A stretch of DNA of 64,000 nt. Source: Methanobrevibacter sp. TLL-48-HuF1 (GTDB lineage: Archaea > Methanobacteriota > Methanobacteria > Methanobacteriales > Methanobacteriaceae). This document shows positions 55,979-64,000 of this stretch, piece after piece. A program made the position numbers and the translations under genes. The notes below the pieces were generated by a model. The model saw only the letters and a list, made by a program, of their open reading frames with translations, did not search any database and was not told where the DNA came from. Location of the stretch: the NCBI RefSeq assembly GCF_023617305.1, contig NZ_CP081485.1, positions 393,501-457,500 on the forward strand, given 5' to 3'. Position 1 is the stretch's first letter; each line of letters starts with the position of its first letter.

Positions 55979-57496
55979 ATAAAGAAGCTATCAGTTCTTC
56001 TTATATTCTTACTTTTAGTAATTGCTATTCCTGCAGTTTCTGCTGAAGAGAATGGAACATCCAATAGCATTGATGCTGATAATTCAATAACTATTGGCCC
56101 AGGTGATTCAATACAAACAGCAGTAAATAATGCAAATAGTTCATCTACTATTTACTTAACACCAGGAACTTATTACCAAAACGGAATAAAAGTTGATAAA
56201 AACTTAACATTCCAAGGAAAAGGAAATGCTGAAGATATTATAATAGATGGACAGTATAAAAACAGCATTGTTTTAATTAATTCTGTTTCAACTGTGAAAT
56301 TTATTAATATAACCTTTATACATGGTAATGGTCATGATTACGGTGGAGCAATCAATAGTGAACACGGTGGTAAAGTATATGTAGATACTTGCATCTTTAA
56401 AGACAATAAAGCTATTCAAAATGGTGGAGCTATTTCCGTGGCAGGAGAAGAATTTTACAAACTCGGAAAGAAAATTACTAACAAAGGATACCTTAAAGTA
56501 AATAATTGTCAATTTATAAACAATTATGCTGGCCATGATGGTGGTGCGGTTTGTACATACTGGGGAGATACTTATCTTTACACCTCATTATTTAGATTTA
56601 ACTATGCTTACCGTGATGGAGGTGCTACACGTACAGGTATCTATTCAACAACCACTGTTGAAGATTGTATATTTGAAAATAATACTGCAAGAGAGTGGGG
56701 AGGAGCATTATACAACTGGCCTGGTGAGTTAACTGTTAACAATTGTACTATAGCTAATAATACTGCAGGTACAAAAGGGGCAGCTATGATTACTTCTGGA
56801 CCTTTGGAGGTAACTAATTCTATTATTACTAATAATTATGGTGAAACTGGAGTAATATATATTGATGAAGAAACACCAGCTATACCATCTAGAGTAATAT
56901 TTGATAATAATTATATAGTGAATAATTACCCTGAGAATAATAAAATTTTTGTAATTGAAAAATCAACAGCAAAAGACTCCAACATTAATAACAATTATTT
57001 TGGAACTACCAATACAACTATAATAGTTGATGATGAAACCGGTAAATTCCCAATACCAAATAAATTTATTAATATGGATCCTGTAACTCCAGAGCCAAGT
57101 GAACCAAGTAATCCAGTAACTCCAAACAATCCTGAAACTAATACAACTAAACCTACTACAAATAACAACAATACTCAAACAACAGATACAGTCAATAATA
57201 ATCAAACAGATAACATTCTTAACAATATTGTTTCAAATATAACCGATGAATTTAATGAAATTGTTTCCAATGCAAATAAAATTGTCAGTAATTCTACTGA
57301 AAGTAATGTGAATGTAGGAACAGACTCTTCACAAGAAGCAACAAAGTCCAGTGACTCTGAAAAAAGTGTTCATGAACTTCTTGATAAAGATGTTTCAAAA
57401 CAAACACAAATTAATCCAATACCTTTTATAATTGTATTAATTATTGTTTTTGCTGTTTTAATCTTTGGTTATTACAGATATAAGAAAAACGAATAA
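55979..57496 (+). CDS. Anchored beta-helix surface protein with an ATA start codon (adhesin-like)
   Basis: An open frame of 505 residues. The only properly placed start after the strong GGGGGTGA site is ATA 55979; ATG 55965 and GTG 55971 lie in another frame that hits TAA at 55980-55982. From the ATA the protein opens with a clear signal peptide (KKLSVLLIFLLLVIAIPAVSA), then PbH1 beta-helix rungs (about 45-340, such as 'NNCQFINNYAGHDGGAV'), a Pro/Asn/Thr-rich linker, and a C-terminal membrane helix 'FIIVLIIVFAVLIFGYY' with basic tail. A start at internal GTG 56294 would remove the signal. Either ATA is used or the gene was silenced by a single G-to-A change. Confidence 0.75.
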   Translation: MKKLSVLLIFLLLVIAIPAVSAEENGTSNSIDADNSITIGPGDSIQTAVNNANSSSTIYLTPGTYYQNGIKVDKNLTFQGKGNAEDIIIDGQYKNSIVLINSVSTVKFINITFIHGNGHDYGGAINSEHGGKVYVDTCIFKDNKAIQNGGAISVAGEEFYKLGKKITNKGYLKVNNCQFINNYAGHDGGAVCTYWGDTYLYTSLFRFNYAYRDGGATRTGIYSTTTVEDCIFENNTAREWGGALYNWPGELTVNNCTIANNTAGTKGAAMITSGPLEVTNSIITNNYGETGVIYIDEETPAIPSRVIFDNNYIVNNYPENNKIFVIEKSTAKDSNINNNYFGTTNTTIIVDDETGKFPIPNKFINMDPVTPEPSEPSNPVTPNNPETNTTKPTTNNNNTQTTDTVNNNQTDNILNNIVSNITDEFNEIVSNANKIVSNSTESNVNVGTDSSQEATKSSDSEKSVHELLDKDVSKQTQINPIPFIIVLIIVFAVLIFGYYRYKKNE

Positions 57497-57607
57497 TTAA
57501 TCTCCTTTTTCTTTTTTTTAACTTATCCAAATAAAATAATAATTTCATTAATTTTAAATAATCTCAAATAACATAATTAAATTAACTAAAATATTGAGGT
57601 TATTAAC

Positions 57608-58522
57608 ATGAAAACTTACGATATAATCATAGTTGGAGCAGGTCCTGGAGGACTGACTGCCGGAATCTATGCAGGCAGACAGGGAACCAAAACATTAATT
57701 TTAGATAAAGGATTAGCTGGAGGAATTGGCCGTGAAGTTCCACTAATGGAAAATTATCCTGGATTTGACACTATTTCCGGTTTTGAATTAGTTGAAAAAA
57801 TGAAACTGCAATGTATGAAATTTGTTGAATTGCATGAAAATGAAATTGTAAAAAACATAGAAAAAAATGAAGACAAATTTCTTGTTACAACCCATAAAGA
57901 TGAATACTGCGGAAAAACAATAATTTTAGCTACTGGAAGCTCACACAAACACTTGGAAATTCCTGGAGAAGAAGAATATTTAGGTAAAGGAGTCAGTTAT
58001 TGTGCTACCTGTGACGGATTATTCTTTAAAGATAAAGATGTTATAATGATTGGCGGTGGAAATAGTGCACTGCAAGAAGCTATTTTCTTAGACAATGTCG
58101 GATGTAATGTTACCATCATTCACAGAAGAGACAAACTAAGAGCACAGCAATATCTACAAAAAGAAATTAAAGAAAGAAACATTAATGTTATTTACGATAC
58201 AACAGCTGAGGAAATAAAAGGAAACACATTCATAAATTCCGTAATTTTAAAGAATGTTAAAACTGATGAATATCATGAATTTAAAACCCAGGGAGTTTTT
58301 GTTAGTATAGGATATGAACCCCATAATAAGTTAGCTAAAAAATTAAATGTTAAATTAAATGAAAATGGGGAAATACTCACAGATAAACACCAAAGAACAA
58401 ATATTGACCATATTTATTCAGCAGGAGATATATGCGGCGGTTTAAGACAATGGGTTGTAGCATGTGGAGAAGGTGCAATAGCTGCAACTTCTGCATATGA
58501 AGATATACACCAATCAAAATAA
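57608..58522 (+). CDS. Thioredoxin reductase-like FAD/NAD(P) oxidoreductase
   Basis: A 304-residue flavoprotein of the TrxB family. 'DIIIVGAGPGGLTAGIYAGRQG' is the FAD-binding motif, 'GVSYCATCDGLFFKDKDV' contains the redox-active CATC pair (about 136-139), 'MIGGGNSALQEAIFL' binds the pyridine nucleotide, and 'HIYSAGDICGGLRQWVVACGEGAIAA' binds FAD. No thioredoxin gene is adjacent. In methanogens such enzymes may use F420H2 or NADPH; the donor is not readable. Confidence 0.93.
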   Translation: MKTYDIIIVGAGPGGLTAGIYAGRQGTKTLILDKGLAGGIGREVPLMENYPGFDTISGFELVEKMKLQCMKFVELHENEIVKNIEKNEDKFLVTTHKDEYCGKTIILATGSSHKHLEIPGEEEYLGKGVSYCATCDGLFFKDKDVIMIGGGNSALQEAIFLDNVGCNVTIIHRRDKLRAQQYLQKEIKERNINVIYDTTAEEIKGNTFINSVILKNVKTDEYHEFKTQGVFVSIGYEPHNKLAKKLNVKLNENGEILTDKHQRTNIDHIYSAGDICGGLRQWVVACGEGAIAATSAYEDIHQSK

Positions 58523-58523
58523 A

Positions 58524-58667
58524 TTAAAAACGTTCAGCTAAAAAGACATATATAAAAAATGCTATAATTAATACTATAAACAATGGTAATAACCACATGA
58601 ATATTTTTAATAGCACTACTGCAATTAAAATTGAAATAATAATATAAATTAAATCTCTAAGTTCCAT
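58524..58667 (-). CDS. Small two-helix membrane protein, 47 aa
   Basis: A short minus-strand frame (144 bases with stop) beginning MELRDLIYII. Almost the whole chain is hydrophobic, with two likely helices (about 6-21 and 23-43) and an AERF tail. No ribosome binding site is obvious. The sustained hydrophobicity and the filling of an otherwise empty spacer favour a real gene. Its 3' end lies one base from the end of the convergent oxidoreductase gene. Confidence 0.5.
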   Translation of the reverse strand: MELRDLIYIIISILIAVVLLKIFMWLLPLFIVLIIAFFIYVFLAERF

Positions 58668-58721
58668 GACAATGTGATTTATTTAATATTATATATAAAG
58701 TTTAAGCAAATGGTGGGAAAA

Positions 58722-59210
58722 ATGGAAAGAAAATGGCAACTAATCATATTTTTCATAGCTATGATTCTATTATCTGCAGGAGGATATTGCTATATGAATA
58801 GTGAAGTTACAGCTCCTCCAGAAATGGAAAGATATGACTTTGGGCAATTTACAATGGAAATACCTGAAGACAGTGATGTTGAATTAATAGGTTCTGATCT
58901 ATCATTAAGTGTATATGCTGGAGATAATATTCAAGTTATAAATGTTAACAAAACATTTTATGAAAATCAAGATGAATTAAATCATATATTGGAACAAACA
59001 ACTATTGAAAATTTAACTAACTCTTCAAGAATTGTAGAAACTTCCAACAATATTACATACTACCAGATAACAGATGAAAATAATATTATTGGATTTGAAA
59101 ATGATACATACATTGCAATAAATAACAGTAACCCAAATAATATCATCATAATCGGCAGCTATGATTTAGATTTATTGAAACAGATGATACCTACAATAAA
59201 AAATAAATAG
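58722..59210 (+). CDS. Membrane-anchored extracellular protein, paralogue 1
   Basis: A 162-residue protein of unknown family. One N-terminal helix (LIIFFIAMILLSAGGYCYM) precedes an external domain with 'YDFGQFTMEIPEDSDVELIG' and a C-terminal 'IIIIGSYDLDLLKQMIPTIK'. GGTGG lies five bases before ATG 58722; the longer frame from 58674 lacks such a site. It is a tandem paralogue of the next gene, with which it shares F-G-x-F-T-M-x-I-P and D-L-D-L-(L/V)-K-x-M. Confidence 0.75.
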   Translation: MERKWQLIIFFIAMILLSAGGYCYMNSEVTAPPEMERYDFGQFTMEIPEDSDVELIGSDLSLSVYAGDNIQVINVNKTFYENQDELNHILEQTTIENLTNSSRIVETSNNITYYQITDENNIIGFENDTYIAINNSNPNNIIIIGSYDLDLLKQMIPTIKNK

Positions 59211-59240
59211 GGTTAAAAAAAAGCCCTCATCTCTTTTTTT
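59209..59240 (+). terminator. Terminator between the tandem paralogues
   Basis: AGGG and CCCT flank an A-rich loop just after the stop, followed by CTCTTTTTTTT. The T-tract suggests that the two paralogues are transcribed separately. Confidence 0.45.
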
Positions 59241-59291
59241 TAAAAAAAATATTTATACTTTTTAAATTAAAATAAAAATGAGGTGAGAAAT

Positions 59292-59804
59292 ATGGAAAAT
59301 AAAAATAAAGTTCTGATATGTATTATTATTTTTGTAATTGCAGCTGCATCTCTTGTGGCTATAACAATAAGTTCTGAGGAAAATAACAATCAGAGTGCTG
59401 ATTTTGGAGCATTTACAATGACTATTCCATCAAATGCCCAATTTGAACAAATAAATTCAAGCTCTGAATTTGCTGAAACATATATTGATAATGAAAACAG
59501 CATCATGGTATCTTTTTTAAATAGTTCATATATTGAAGAAAACGTGCAAAATTCAACTGGATACACAATAGACTTTAAAGAAATTTGTACAAAATATTTA
59601 GAACAAATGAACTTAACTAAACTTGACGAAAGTTCTAACAGCAGCAATATTGAGTTTTATAATGATAAAATGATATCCACCAATGGTAATGTTCAGCAAG
59701 GTTATGCAGGTATTTACAGTGATGACAACCAAATGATAATTGTAGAATGCCCTGATTTAGACCTTGTAAAAAACATGACTCAAAGTATTAAAATTAAGGT
59801 GTAA
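59292..59804 (+). CDS. Membrane-anchored extracellular protein, paralogue 2
   Basis: A 170-residue protein with the same layout as the upstream gene: N-terminal helix (VLICIIIFVIAAASLVAITI), 'ADFGAFTMTIPSNAQFEQI', Asn/Ser-rich middle part with several N-x-S/T sites, and 'ECPDLDLVKNMTQSIKIKV' at the end. ATG 59292 follows GAGGTGAGAAAT. Function unknown; the shared motif suggests a PsbP-like or similar small extracellular fold, but no family was recognised. Confidence 0.75.
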   Translation: MENKNKVLICIIIFVIAAASLVAITISSEENNNQSADFGAFTMTIPSNAQFEQINSSSEFAETYIDNENSIMVSFLNSSYIEENVQNSTGYTIDFKEICTKYLEQMNLTKLDESSNSSNIEFYNDKMISTNGNVQQGYAGIYSDDNQMIIVECPDLDLVKNMTQSIKIKV

Positions 59805-59906
59805 AAACCTATTTTTCTTTTTTTAAAATATTATTCCCAAAATTTAGTACAAACATATAATAAATAAAAAAAACTAAAATAATACTATTAAATTAGGGAG
59901 TAAAAA

Positions 59907-60479
59907 ATGACAATATTAGTTATTAATAATAAAGGCCAATATAATCATAGAATTCAACGTAGCTTACAATATCTTAAAATTCCAACAGAATTAGTTCCAA
60001 ATACATTAAGTATTGAAGAAATTGAAGCTAAAAATCCAATTGGATTGATTTTAGGTGGTGGACCTTCAATTGAAGGTGCTGGAAACAGTGAAGAATATAT
60101 TAAACATTTTGATATACCTATTTTAGGAATCTGTTTAGGACACCAACTAATAGCCAAAACTTACGGTGGACAAATAGACACATCCAATACTGAAAGCTAT
60201 GCTAAAGTTGAAATCAATATTGTTAATGATGAAAACTTATTTGTAGGATTAGCTCCAAAAATGGAAGTTTGGTCCTCCCACAAAGACGAAGTAAAAACTA
60301 TCCCTGATGATTTTGAAATTTTGGCTAATTCAAACTTATGCGATGTTGAATCCTTTAAACATACAAAAAAAGATGTTTATGGAATACAATTCCATCCTGA
60401 AGTACATCATACTCCTAAAGGATCAACTATATTCGAAAATTTCTATGAAATTTGTAAAAAAAGGTGTAATAATGATTGA
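59907..60479 (+). CDS. guaAA: GMP synthase, glutamine amidotransferase subunit A
   Basis: A 190-residue class I glutaminase. The nucleophile is in '[17 protein letters not shown]' (Cys about 76) and the His-Glu pair is in '[14 protein letters not shown]'. In archaea it is separate from the ATP pyrophosphatase subunit. It overlaps the next small gene by eight bases. Confidence 0.96.
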   Translation: MTILVINNKGQYNHRIQRSLQYLKIPTELVPNTLSIEEIEAKNPIGLILGGGPSIEGAGNSEEYIKHFDIPILGICLGHQLIAKTYGGQIDTSNTESYAKVEINIVNDENLFVGLAPKMEVWSSHKDEVKTIPDDFEILANSNLCDVESFKHTKKDVYGIQFHPEVHHTPKGSTIFENFYEICKKRCNND

Positions 60480-60732
60480 TAATCCAGAAGACTTAAAAGA
60501 AAAAGCACTTGCAAACAAACCAGGTTTAAGAAGACAATATGTCAATATTCCAGTAGGAGATGAAGAATATGGATTCAGAATCTCAGGAATTGGTGCTAAA
60601 GCTATAAAATTAGAAAAATATGTCAAATATGATGAAATATTTGAAGCACTTGAAGCTGGAAACGAAAATGGTTTAGAAGCAATAGTCAAACAAATCATTG
60701 AAGATTACGAAGAAGAAAGCGAAGAAGAATAA
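60472..60732 (+). CDS. Small conserved-looking protein between the GMP synthase subunit genes
   Basis: An 86-residue soluble, charged protein: '[61 protein letters not shown]', ending in an acidic tail EEESEEE. AAGGTG is placed four bases before ATG 60472, inside the end of guaAA. A longer frame from 60307 only shadows guaAA. No family was recognised. Tight coupling to guaAA and guaAB suggests a role in, or control of, GMP synthesis. Confidence 0.75.
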   Translation: MIDNPEDLKEKALANKPGLRRQYVNIPVGDEEYGFRISGIGAKAIKLEKYVKYDEIFEALEAGNENGLEAIVKQIIEDYEEESEEE

Positions 60733-60750
60733 ACATTTGTGGTTGAAACA

Positions 60751-61677
60751 ATGTTAGGTCCAGAAGAATTTATTAAAGATGCTATCCAAAAGATAAAAGA
60801 GCAAATAGGAGATGAAAAAGCTATTATTGCATTATCTGGAGGTGTTGACAGTTCAGTGTGTTCTGTTCTTGTTCAGGAAGCTATTGGAGATAATTTAATA
60901 GCAATATTTGTAGATCATGGTCTTTTAAGAGAAGGAGAAGTAGAAGAAGTAACCAATACATTTAAAGACAGATTAAACTTTAATTATGTTGATGCTTCTG
61001 AAGAATTCTTAAGTGCTCTTGAAGGAGTGGAAGATCCTGAAGAAAAAAGAAAAATCATAGGTAAAGTATTTATTGATGTTTTTGAAAGAGAAGCTGCAAA
61101 AACAGATGCAAAATACTTAGTACAAGGTACTATAGCTCCTGATTGGATTGAAAGTAAAGGTAAAATCAAATCCCACCATAACTTAGCACTCCCTAGCGGT
61201 ATGGTTCTTGATTTAGTTGAACCAATCCGTGACTTATACAAGGATGAAGTAAGAGAAATTGGTTTATTATTAGATTTACCTGAAAAAGTAGTTCACAGAC
61301 AACCATTCCCAGGTCCGGGACTTGCTGTTAGAGTTATCGGTGAACTTACACACGAAAAACTTGATATCTGCAGAAAAGCAAATAAAATAGTAACTGATGA
61401 AATAGAAAAAGCAGGTATTGACAAAGACGTATGGCAATACTTCGCAGTATTAACTGACAGTAAAGTTACTGGAGTTAAAGGAGACCAAAGAGACTTTGGT
61501 TACTTAGTTGTTTTAAGAATTGTTGATTCCATTGATGCTATGACTGCATATGTTCCGGAATTACCCTGGAATGTTATTCAAACAATGTCACAAAGAATAA
61601 CTTCTGAAATTTCTGAAGTAACACATGTTGCATTATCCATAAGTGATAAACCACCTAGCACAATCGAATTCGCTTAA
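60751..61677 (+). CDS. guaAB: GMP synthase, ATP pyrophosphatase subunit B
   Basis: A 308-residue subunit that adenylates XMP and aminates it with ammonia from subunit A. '[22 protein letters not shown]' is the ATP-pyrophosphatase loop, '[15 protein letters not shown]' and the C-terminal '[12 protein letters not shown]' are GuaA signatures. GTG 60739 and ATG 60751 are both in frame; ATG matches the usual N-terminus ([11 protein letters not shown]) and has GTGG upstream. Confidence 0.96.
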   Translation: MLGPEEFIKDAIQKIKEQIGDEKAIIALSGGVDSSVCSVLVQEAIGDNLIAIFVDHGLLREGEVEEVTNTFKDRLNFNYVDASEEFLSALEGVEDPEEKRKIIGKVFIDVFEREAAKTDAKYLVQGTIAPDWIESKGKIKSHHNLALPSGMVLDLVEPIRDLYKDEVREIGLLLDLPEKVVHRQPFPGPGLAVRVIGELTHEKLDICRKANKIVTDEIEKAGIDKDVWQYFAVLTDSKVTGVKGDQRDFGYLVVLRIVDSIDAMTAYVPELPWNVIQTMSQRITSEISEVTHVALSISDKPPSTIEFA

Positions 61678-61689
61678 AAACAAATAAAC

Positions 61690-61732
61690 AGTACTTAAAT
61701 GAATAACATTTATGTACTTTCAAATCTTTTTT
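61690..61732 (+). terminator. Hairpin terminator after guaAB
   Basis: AGTACTTAAATG and CATTTATGTACT pair over 11 of 12 positions with the loop AATAA, followed by TTCAAATCTTTTTTTT. Confidence 0.65.
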
Positions 61733-61765
61733 TTAATTTAAATACTTATTTTTACTAGATTTAAA

Positions 61766-62941
61766 ATGGCAAATATGAAAACAACCAAAAATGCATACCT
61801 TGAAAAATTAACCAGACAAATACAGATGAAATCAGTTAAAGTTGGAAAAAATTTGGAAGGCAGCACACCACCATCTGTTTTTATTGGAAGATGGTCCTAT
61901 CCTAAAGTTTATGCAGGACCTATGATGGCAAATCAGGTAGGAGATACTGCAATTATGGATTCTCCAGAATCATGGATCGGACAGCATAAAAACCAGGAAG
62001 ATATAATTAATTACAGAATGAGTCTTGTAAGAGGAAAACAACTAATTAAAATTGATGATCTGGACAATCCATTTGTTGAAAAACTGCAAGACATATCTCT
62101 GGCTTCTAAAGCTATTAATAGCGAAGCTACATTTGGTAAACGTCCGACAGGAGCTTTATTAACTGAAGACAGTATGCCTCATGGTCCAAGTGCGGTTATT
62201 GAAAAATTTGATATAGATGCAGTTCGCTGGGATAAACAATTGGAAAAAAGCTATTATGATACTGATTTAAAAGCTAGTGAAGCTGTTTTAAATTTACATA
62301 ACAAAAATGTTCCATTTACAGCTATGCAAAAAGCATTTTCCGTAGGTGCTTTCGGAACAAAATATAAAAGAAAATTAGTTCCAACCAGATGGTCAATTAC
62401 AGCATGCGATACTAGCTTAGCAGACCAATTCTTAAAAGAAGTTAAGAACTTTGAAAAAATTGACACCTACCGAGTTTATGAATTCGGAAGCTTGAACAAT
62501 TATTATGCAATCATATTAACTCCAACAGAATGGCAATATGAATGGTATGAAGCATTTATTAAATTAATTGGTAAGGAAGAACTTATTTTCTCAGATTATG
62601 AAACAAACGGCGGCAAAAAAGAATATTCTCGCGTTGGAGGATGTTATTACACTGCTAAAATGGCAGTACTTGACAGTTTACTTAAAGAGAAAAAACAATC
62701 AGGATTAATAATTTTAAGAGAAGCTTATGAAGGATATGTTCCATTAGGTGTATTCAATGTTAGAGAAAATATAAAGGAAGCTATGAAAAAACCCTATAAA
62801 GAATTTGAAACCTTAAAAGAGGCATTATTGTATTGCGGAACTAAATTAAAAATACCAATTAAAAAATACGTAAAACAGGGAACTCTATTAAATGAAATGC
62901 TTCACACCAAACAAACTACTCTGGATCAATATTTTAAATAG
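61766..62941 (+). CDS. nreA: Nre-family DNA repair protein
   Basis: A 391-residue NreA-type protein, implicated in archaeal DNA repair with PCNA. Conserved blocks are '[20 protein letters not shown]', '[25 protein letters not shown]', '[23 protein letters not shown]' and '[15 protein letters not shown]'. The C-terminus is '[10 protein letters not shown]', a PCNA-interacting (PIP) box of Q-x2-L-x2-(Y/F)-F form. No N-terminal zinc finger is present, so it belongs to the shorter Nre type. No ribosome binding site is visible, and TTTAAATACTTA about 24 bases upstream fits a leaderless mRNA. Confidence 0.92.
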   Translation: MANMKTTKNAYLEKLTRQIQMKSVKVGKNLEGSTPPSVFIGRWSYPKVYAGPMMANQVGDTAIMDSPESWIGQHKNQEDIINYRMSLVRGKQLIKIDDLDNPFVEKLQDISLASKAINSEATFGKRPTGALLTEDSMPHGPSAVIEKFDIDAVRWDKQLEKSYYDTDLKASEAVLNLHNKNVPFTAMQKAFSVGAFGTKYKRKLVPTRWSITACDTSLADQFLKEVKNFEKIDTYRVYEFGSLNNYYAIILTPTEWQYEWYEAFIKLIGKEELIFSDYETNGGKKEYSRVGGCYYTAKMAVLDSLLKEKKQSGLIILREAYEGYVPLGVFNVRENIKEAMKKPYKEFETLKEALLYCGTKLKIPIKKYVKQGTLLNEMLHTKQTTLDQYFK

Positions 62942-62948
62942 TGATAAT

Positions 62949-63923
62949 ATGGAATTTAAATTTAAAGAACCTCATAAAGAAACTAAAGAAATTATGGCTA
63001 AAGTAGCCCAGGGAGAAAATCCTTATTTAAATGATAAAGACTGCAGTTTTGAAAAAAACTGCCAAAAAAAGGTAAAGGAACTTACTGGCCATGAATACTG
63101 TAAAATAACCAGCAGCGGAAACAACAGTATTTTCATAGCTCTGTCAGCTATTGAAGGTTCAATTATCATACCTGATCAAGGAGGATGGAATGGTTTTAAG
63201 CAGATTGCCAGGTATTTAAATAAAGACATAATAACCCTCAAAACAGATTTAGGATTAATAAATACTGATTATTTAAATGAAATAGACATTCCTGAAAACT
63301 CTGCATTAATATTTACCAGTTTTGCAGGATACAGTGCAAATCAGGATACAAAAAGCATTTCAAAATACTGTAAAAATAATGGAATCACAACAATTGAAGA
63401 TGCTTCTGCTGGAATTGGAGATAAAAAACAGGAATTGGGAAATGGAAATTTATCAGACATTATAATTGCTTCAACAGGTTCTCCAAAAATAATCAATGTT
63501 GGAAGCGGCGGCTTTATCAGCACAAACAACAATGAAATTTTTGAAAATACCAAATTACCTCAAAAATTAAGTAAAACTAATGAAATAATATGTAGTGGTA
63601 TAGATAAAGAACTTGATTTTGTAAAAAGTAATTTGGAACAAACAATAAATGCAACAAACATATTAAAAAAACATATAAACAACACATTCCACACAAGTAA
63701 AAGAGGAGTTAATGTAATTATTCAACATGATAAACCTAAGGATGTAATCTGGAAAGTAAAAAAAGAATTGCAAATAAATCACCATGCTTTCATTACAAAA
63801 TGTCCAAACTATAATCGCCTGAAAGAAAAAGGAATTGTAATTGAAGTTAAAAATTTAGATTACAGCAGTTTAAAAAAAGAAAATCTTGATAAAATAATAG
63901 AAGTTTTCAGTAATCAACTATAA
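62949..63923 (+). CDS. DegT/DnrJ/EryC1/StrS-type aminotransferase
   Basis: A 324-residue PLP-dependent enzyme of the sugar-aminotransferase-like family. 'CKITSSGNNSIFIALSAIEGSIIIPDQGGWNGFKQIA' is the phosphate-cup region, 'TTIEDASAGIG' holds the PLP Asp, and the Lys of 'STGSPKIINVGSGGFISTNN' is the Schiff-base residue. It is shorter than typical members (about 370), with divergent middle part, so the substrate is uncertain. ATG 62949 lies seven bases after the nreA stop; a longer frame from 62892 overlaps nreA and lacks a ribosome binding site. Confidence 0.85.
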   Translation: MEFKFKEPHKETKEIMAKVAQGENPYLNDKDCSFEKNCQKKVKELTGHEYCKITSSGNNSIFIALSAIEGSIIIPDQGGWNGFKQIARYLNKDIITLKTDLGLINTDYLNEIDIPENSALIFTSFAGYSANQDTKSISKYCKNNGITTIEDASAGIGDKKQELGNGNLSDIIIASTGSPKIINVGSGGFISTNNNEIFENTKLPQKLSKTNEIICSGIDKELDFVKSNLEQTINATNILKKHINNTFHTSKRGVNVIIQHDKPKDVIWKVKKELQINHHAFITKCPNYNRLKEKGIVIEVKNLDYSSLKKENLDKIIEVFSNQL

Positions 63924-64000
63924 GCTTGGTTATTTTATCAATTATTATATCATCAATATGCATATTTGCTAACTCACTTTCATCAATATCATAAATCTTC
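63907..64000 (-). CDS. 3' end of an unidentified minus-strand gene, cut by the window edge
   Basis: An open frame enters from the right edge and ends at TGA (63907-63909). The visible residues are charged and helical: 'KIYDIDESELANMHIDDII' and then 'IDKITKLIVDY'. It overlaps the end of the convergent aminotransferase gene by 17 bases. Too short to identify. Confidence 0.4.
   Translation of the reverse strand, partial: KIYDIDESELANMHIDDIIIDKITKLIVDY

Noticed and set aside
1..64000. Frequent word ATAGCTATT / AATAGCTATT
   Set aside because: It mostly reads as Ile-Ala-Ile codons or their complement within genes, so codon usage and not a regulatory or uptake signal explains it.

Overview
The window is an AT-rich, gene-dense stretch of a hydrogenotrophic methanogenic archaeon. 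The complete eha energy-converting hydrogenase operon, Ftr, CofC (coenzyme F420), sn-glycerol-1-phosphate dehydrogenase (archaeal lipids), GatDE, L15e, split GMP synthase and NreA place it in the Methanobacteriales. The large secreted beta-helix proteins (adhesin-like), the codon bias and FdhD suggest a gut Methanobrevibacter, close to M. smithii. The species call is inference. No rRNA, tRNA or CRISPR array was seen.

Layout. 1-2.1 kb: end of pheT, a small membrane protein and a YjbQ-family gene. 2.4-9.3 kb: accessory block with an AAA/DUF4143-type ATPase and two large divergent beta-helix surface proteins. 9.4-14.8 kb: housekeeping genes (rpiA, UPF0179, egsA, then proS, cofC, thiD). 14.8-22.3 kb: an SsuBC/TauBC-type ABC pair, a CPBP membrane protease, a P1B-type metal ATPase with a small partner behind DtxR-like palindromes, an SPFH/NfeD pair and fdhD. 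22.3-24.3 kb: a 2-kb insert bounded by 39-bp direct repeats, holding a RhuM-family gene and a decayed tyrosine-integrase fragment. 24.3-26.3 kb: CMD-family protein, exosome-linked RNA-binding protein, L15e and a DUF3795 protein. 26.3-31.6 kb: a five-gene dipeptide/nickel-type ABC importer behind an array of short palindromes. 31.7-45.9 kb: minus-strand eha operon (ehaA to ehaQ, ehaR-like) running on into ftr, a PfkB kinase, another polyferredoxin and a CBS protein. 46-52.6 kb: an epimerase, then a regulator/acyl-CoA synthetase/2-oxoacid:ferredoxin oxidoreductase (vorCBA) module. 52.6-55.8 kb: gatD-gatE. 56-64 kb: a third surface protein with an ATA start codon, a TrxB-like reductase, small membrane-anchored proteins, guaAA/guaAB, nreA and a DegT-type aminotransferase.

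How genes work together. Eha couples the ion gradient to ferredoxin reduction by H2, which feeds the first CO2-reduction step; ftr in the same array performs the next step. The vor module also uses ferredoxin and, with the acyl-CoA synthetase beside it, could turn branched short-chain fatty acids from the gut into 2-oxoacids for amino-acid synthesis. The nickel-type importer fits the large nickel demand of hydrogenases and F430.

The most unusual signals are the repeat-bounded relic element between two convergent genes, the ATA-start surface protein, the DtxR-like palindromes around the metal-ATPase promoter, the AAGTAATACTT array, and a partial copy of the yjbQ 5' end flanking the ATPase gene. 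Several start codons were moved from the longest reading frame to the codon properly spaced from a GGTGA-type ribosome binding site; each case is stated.
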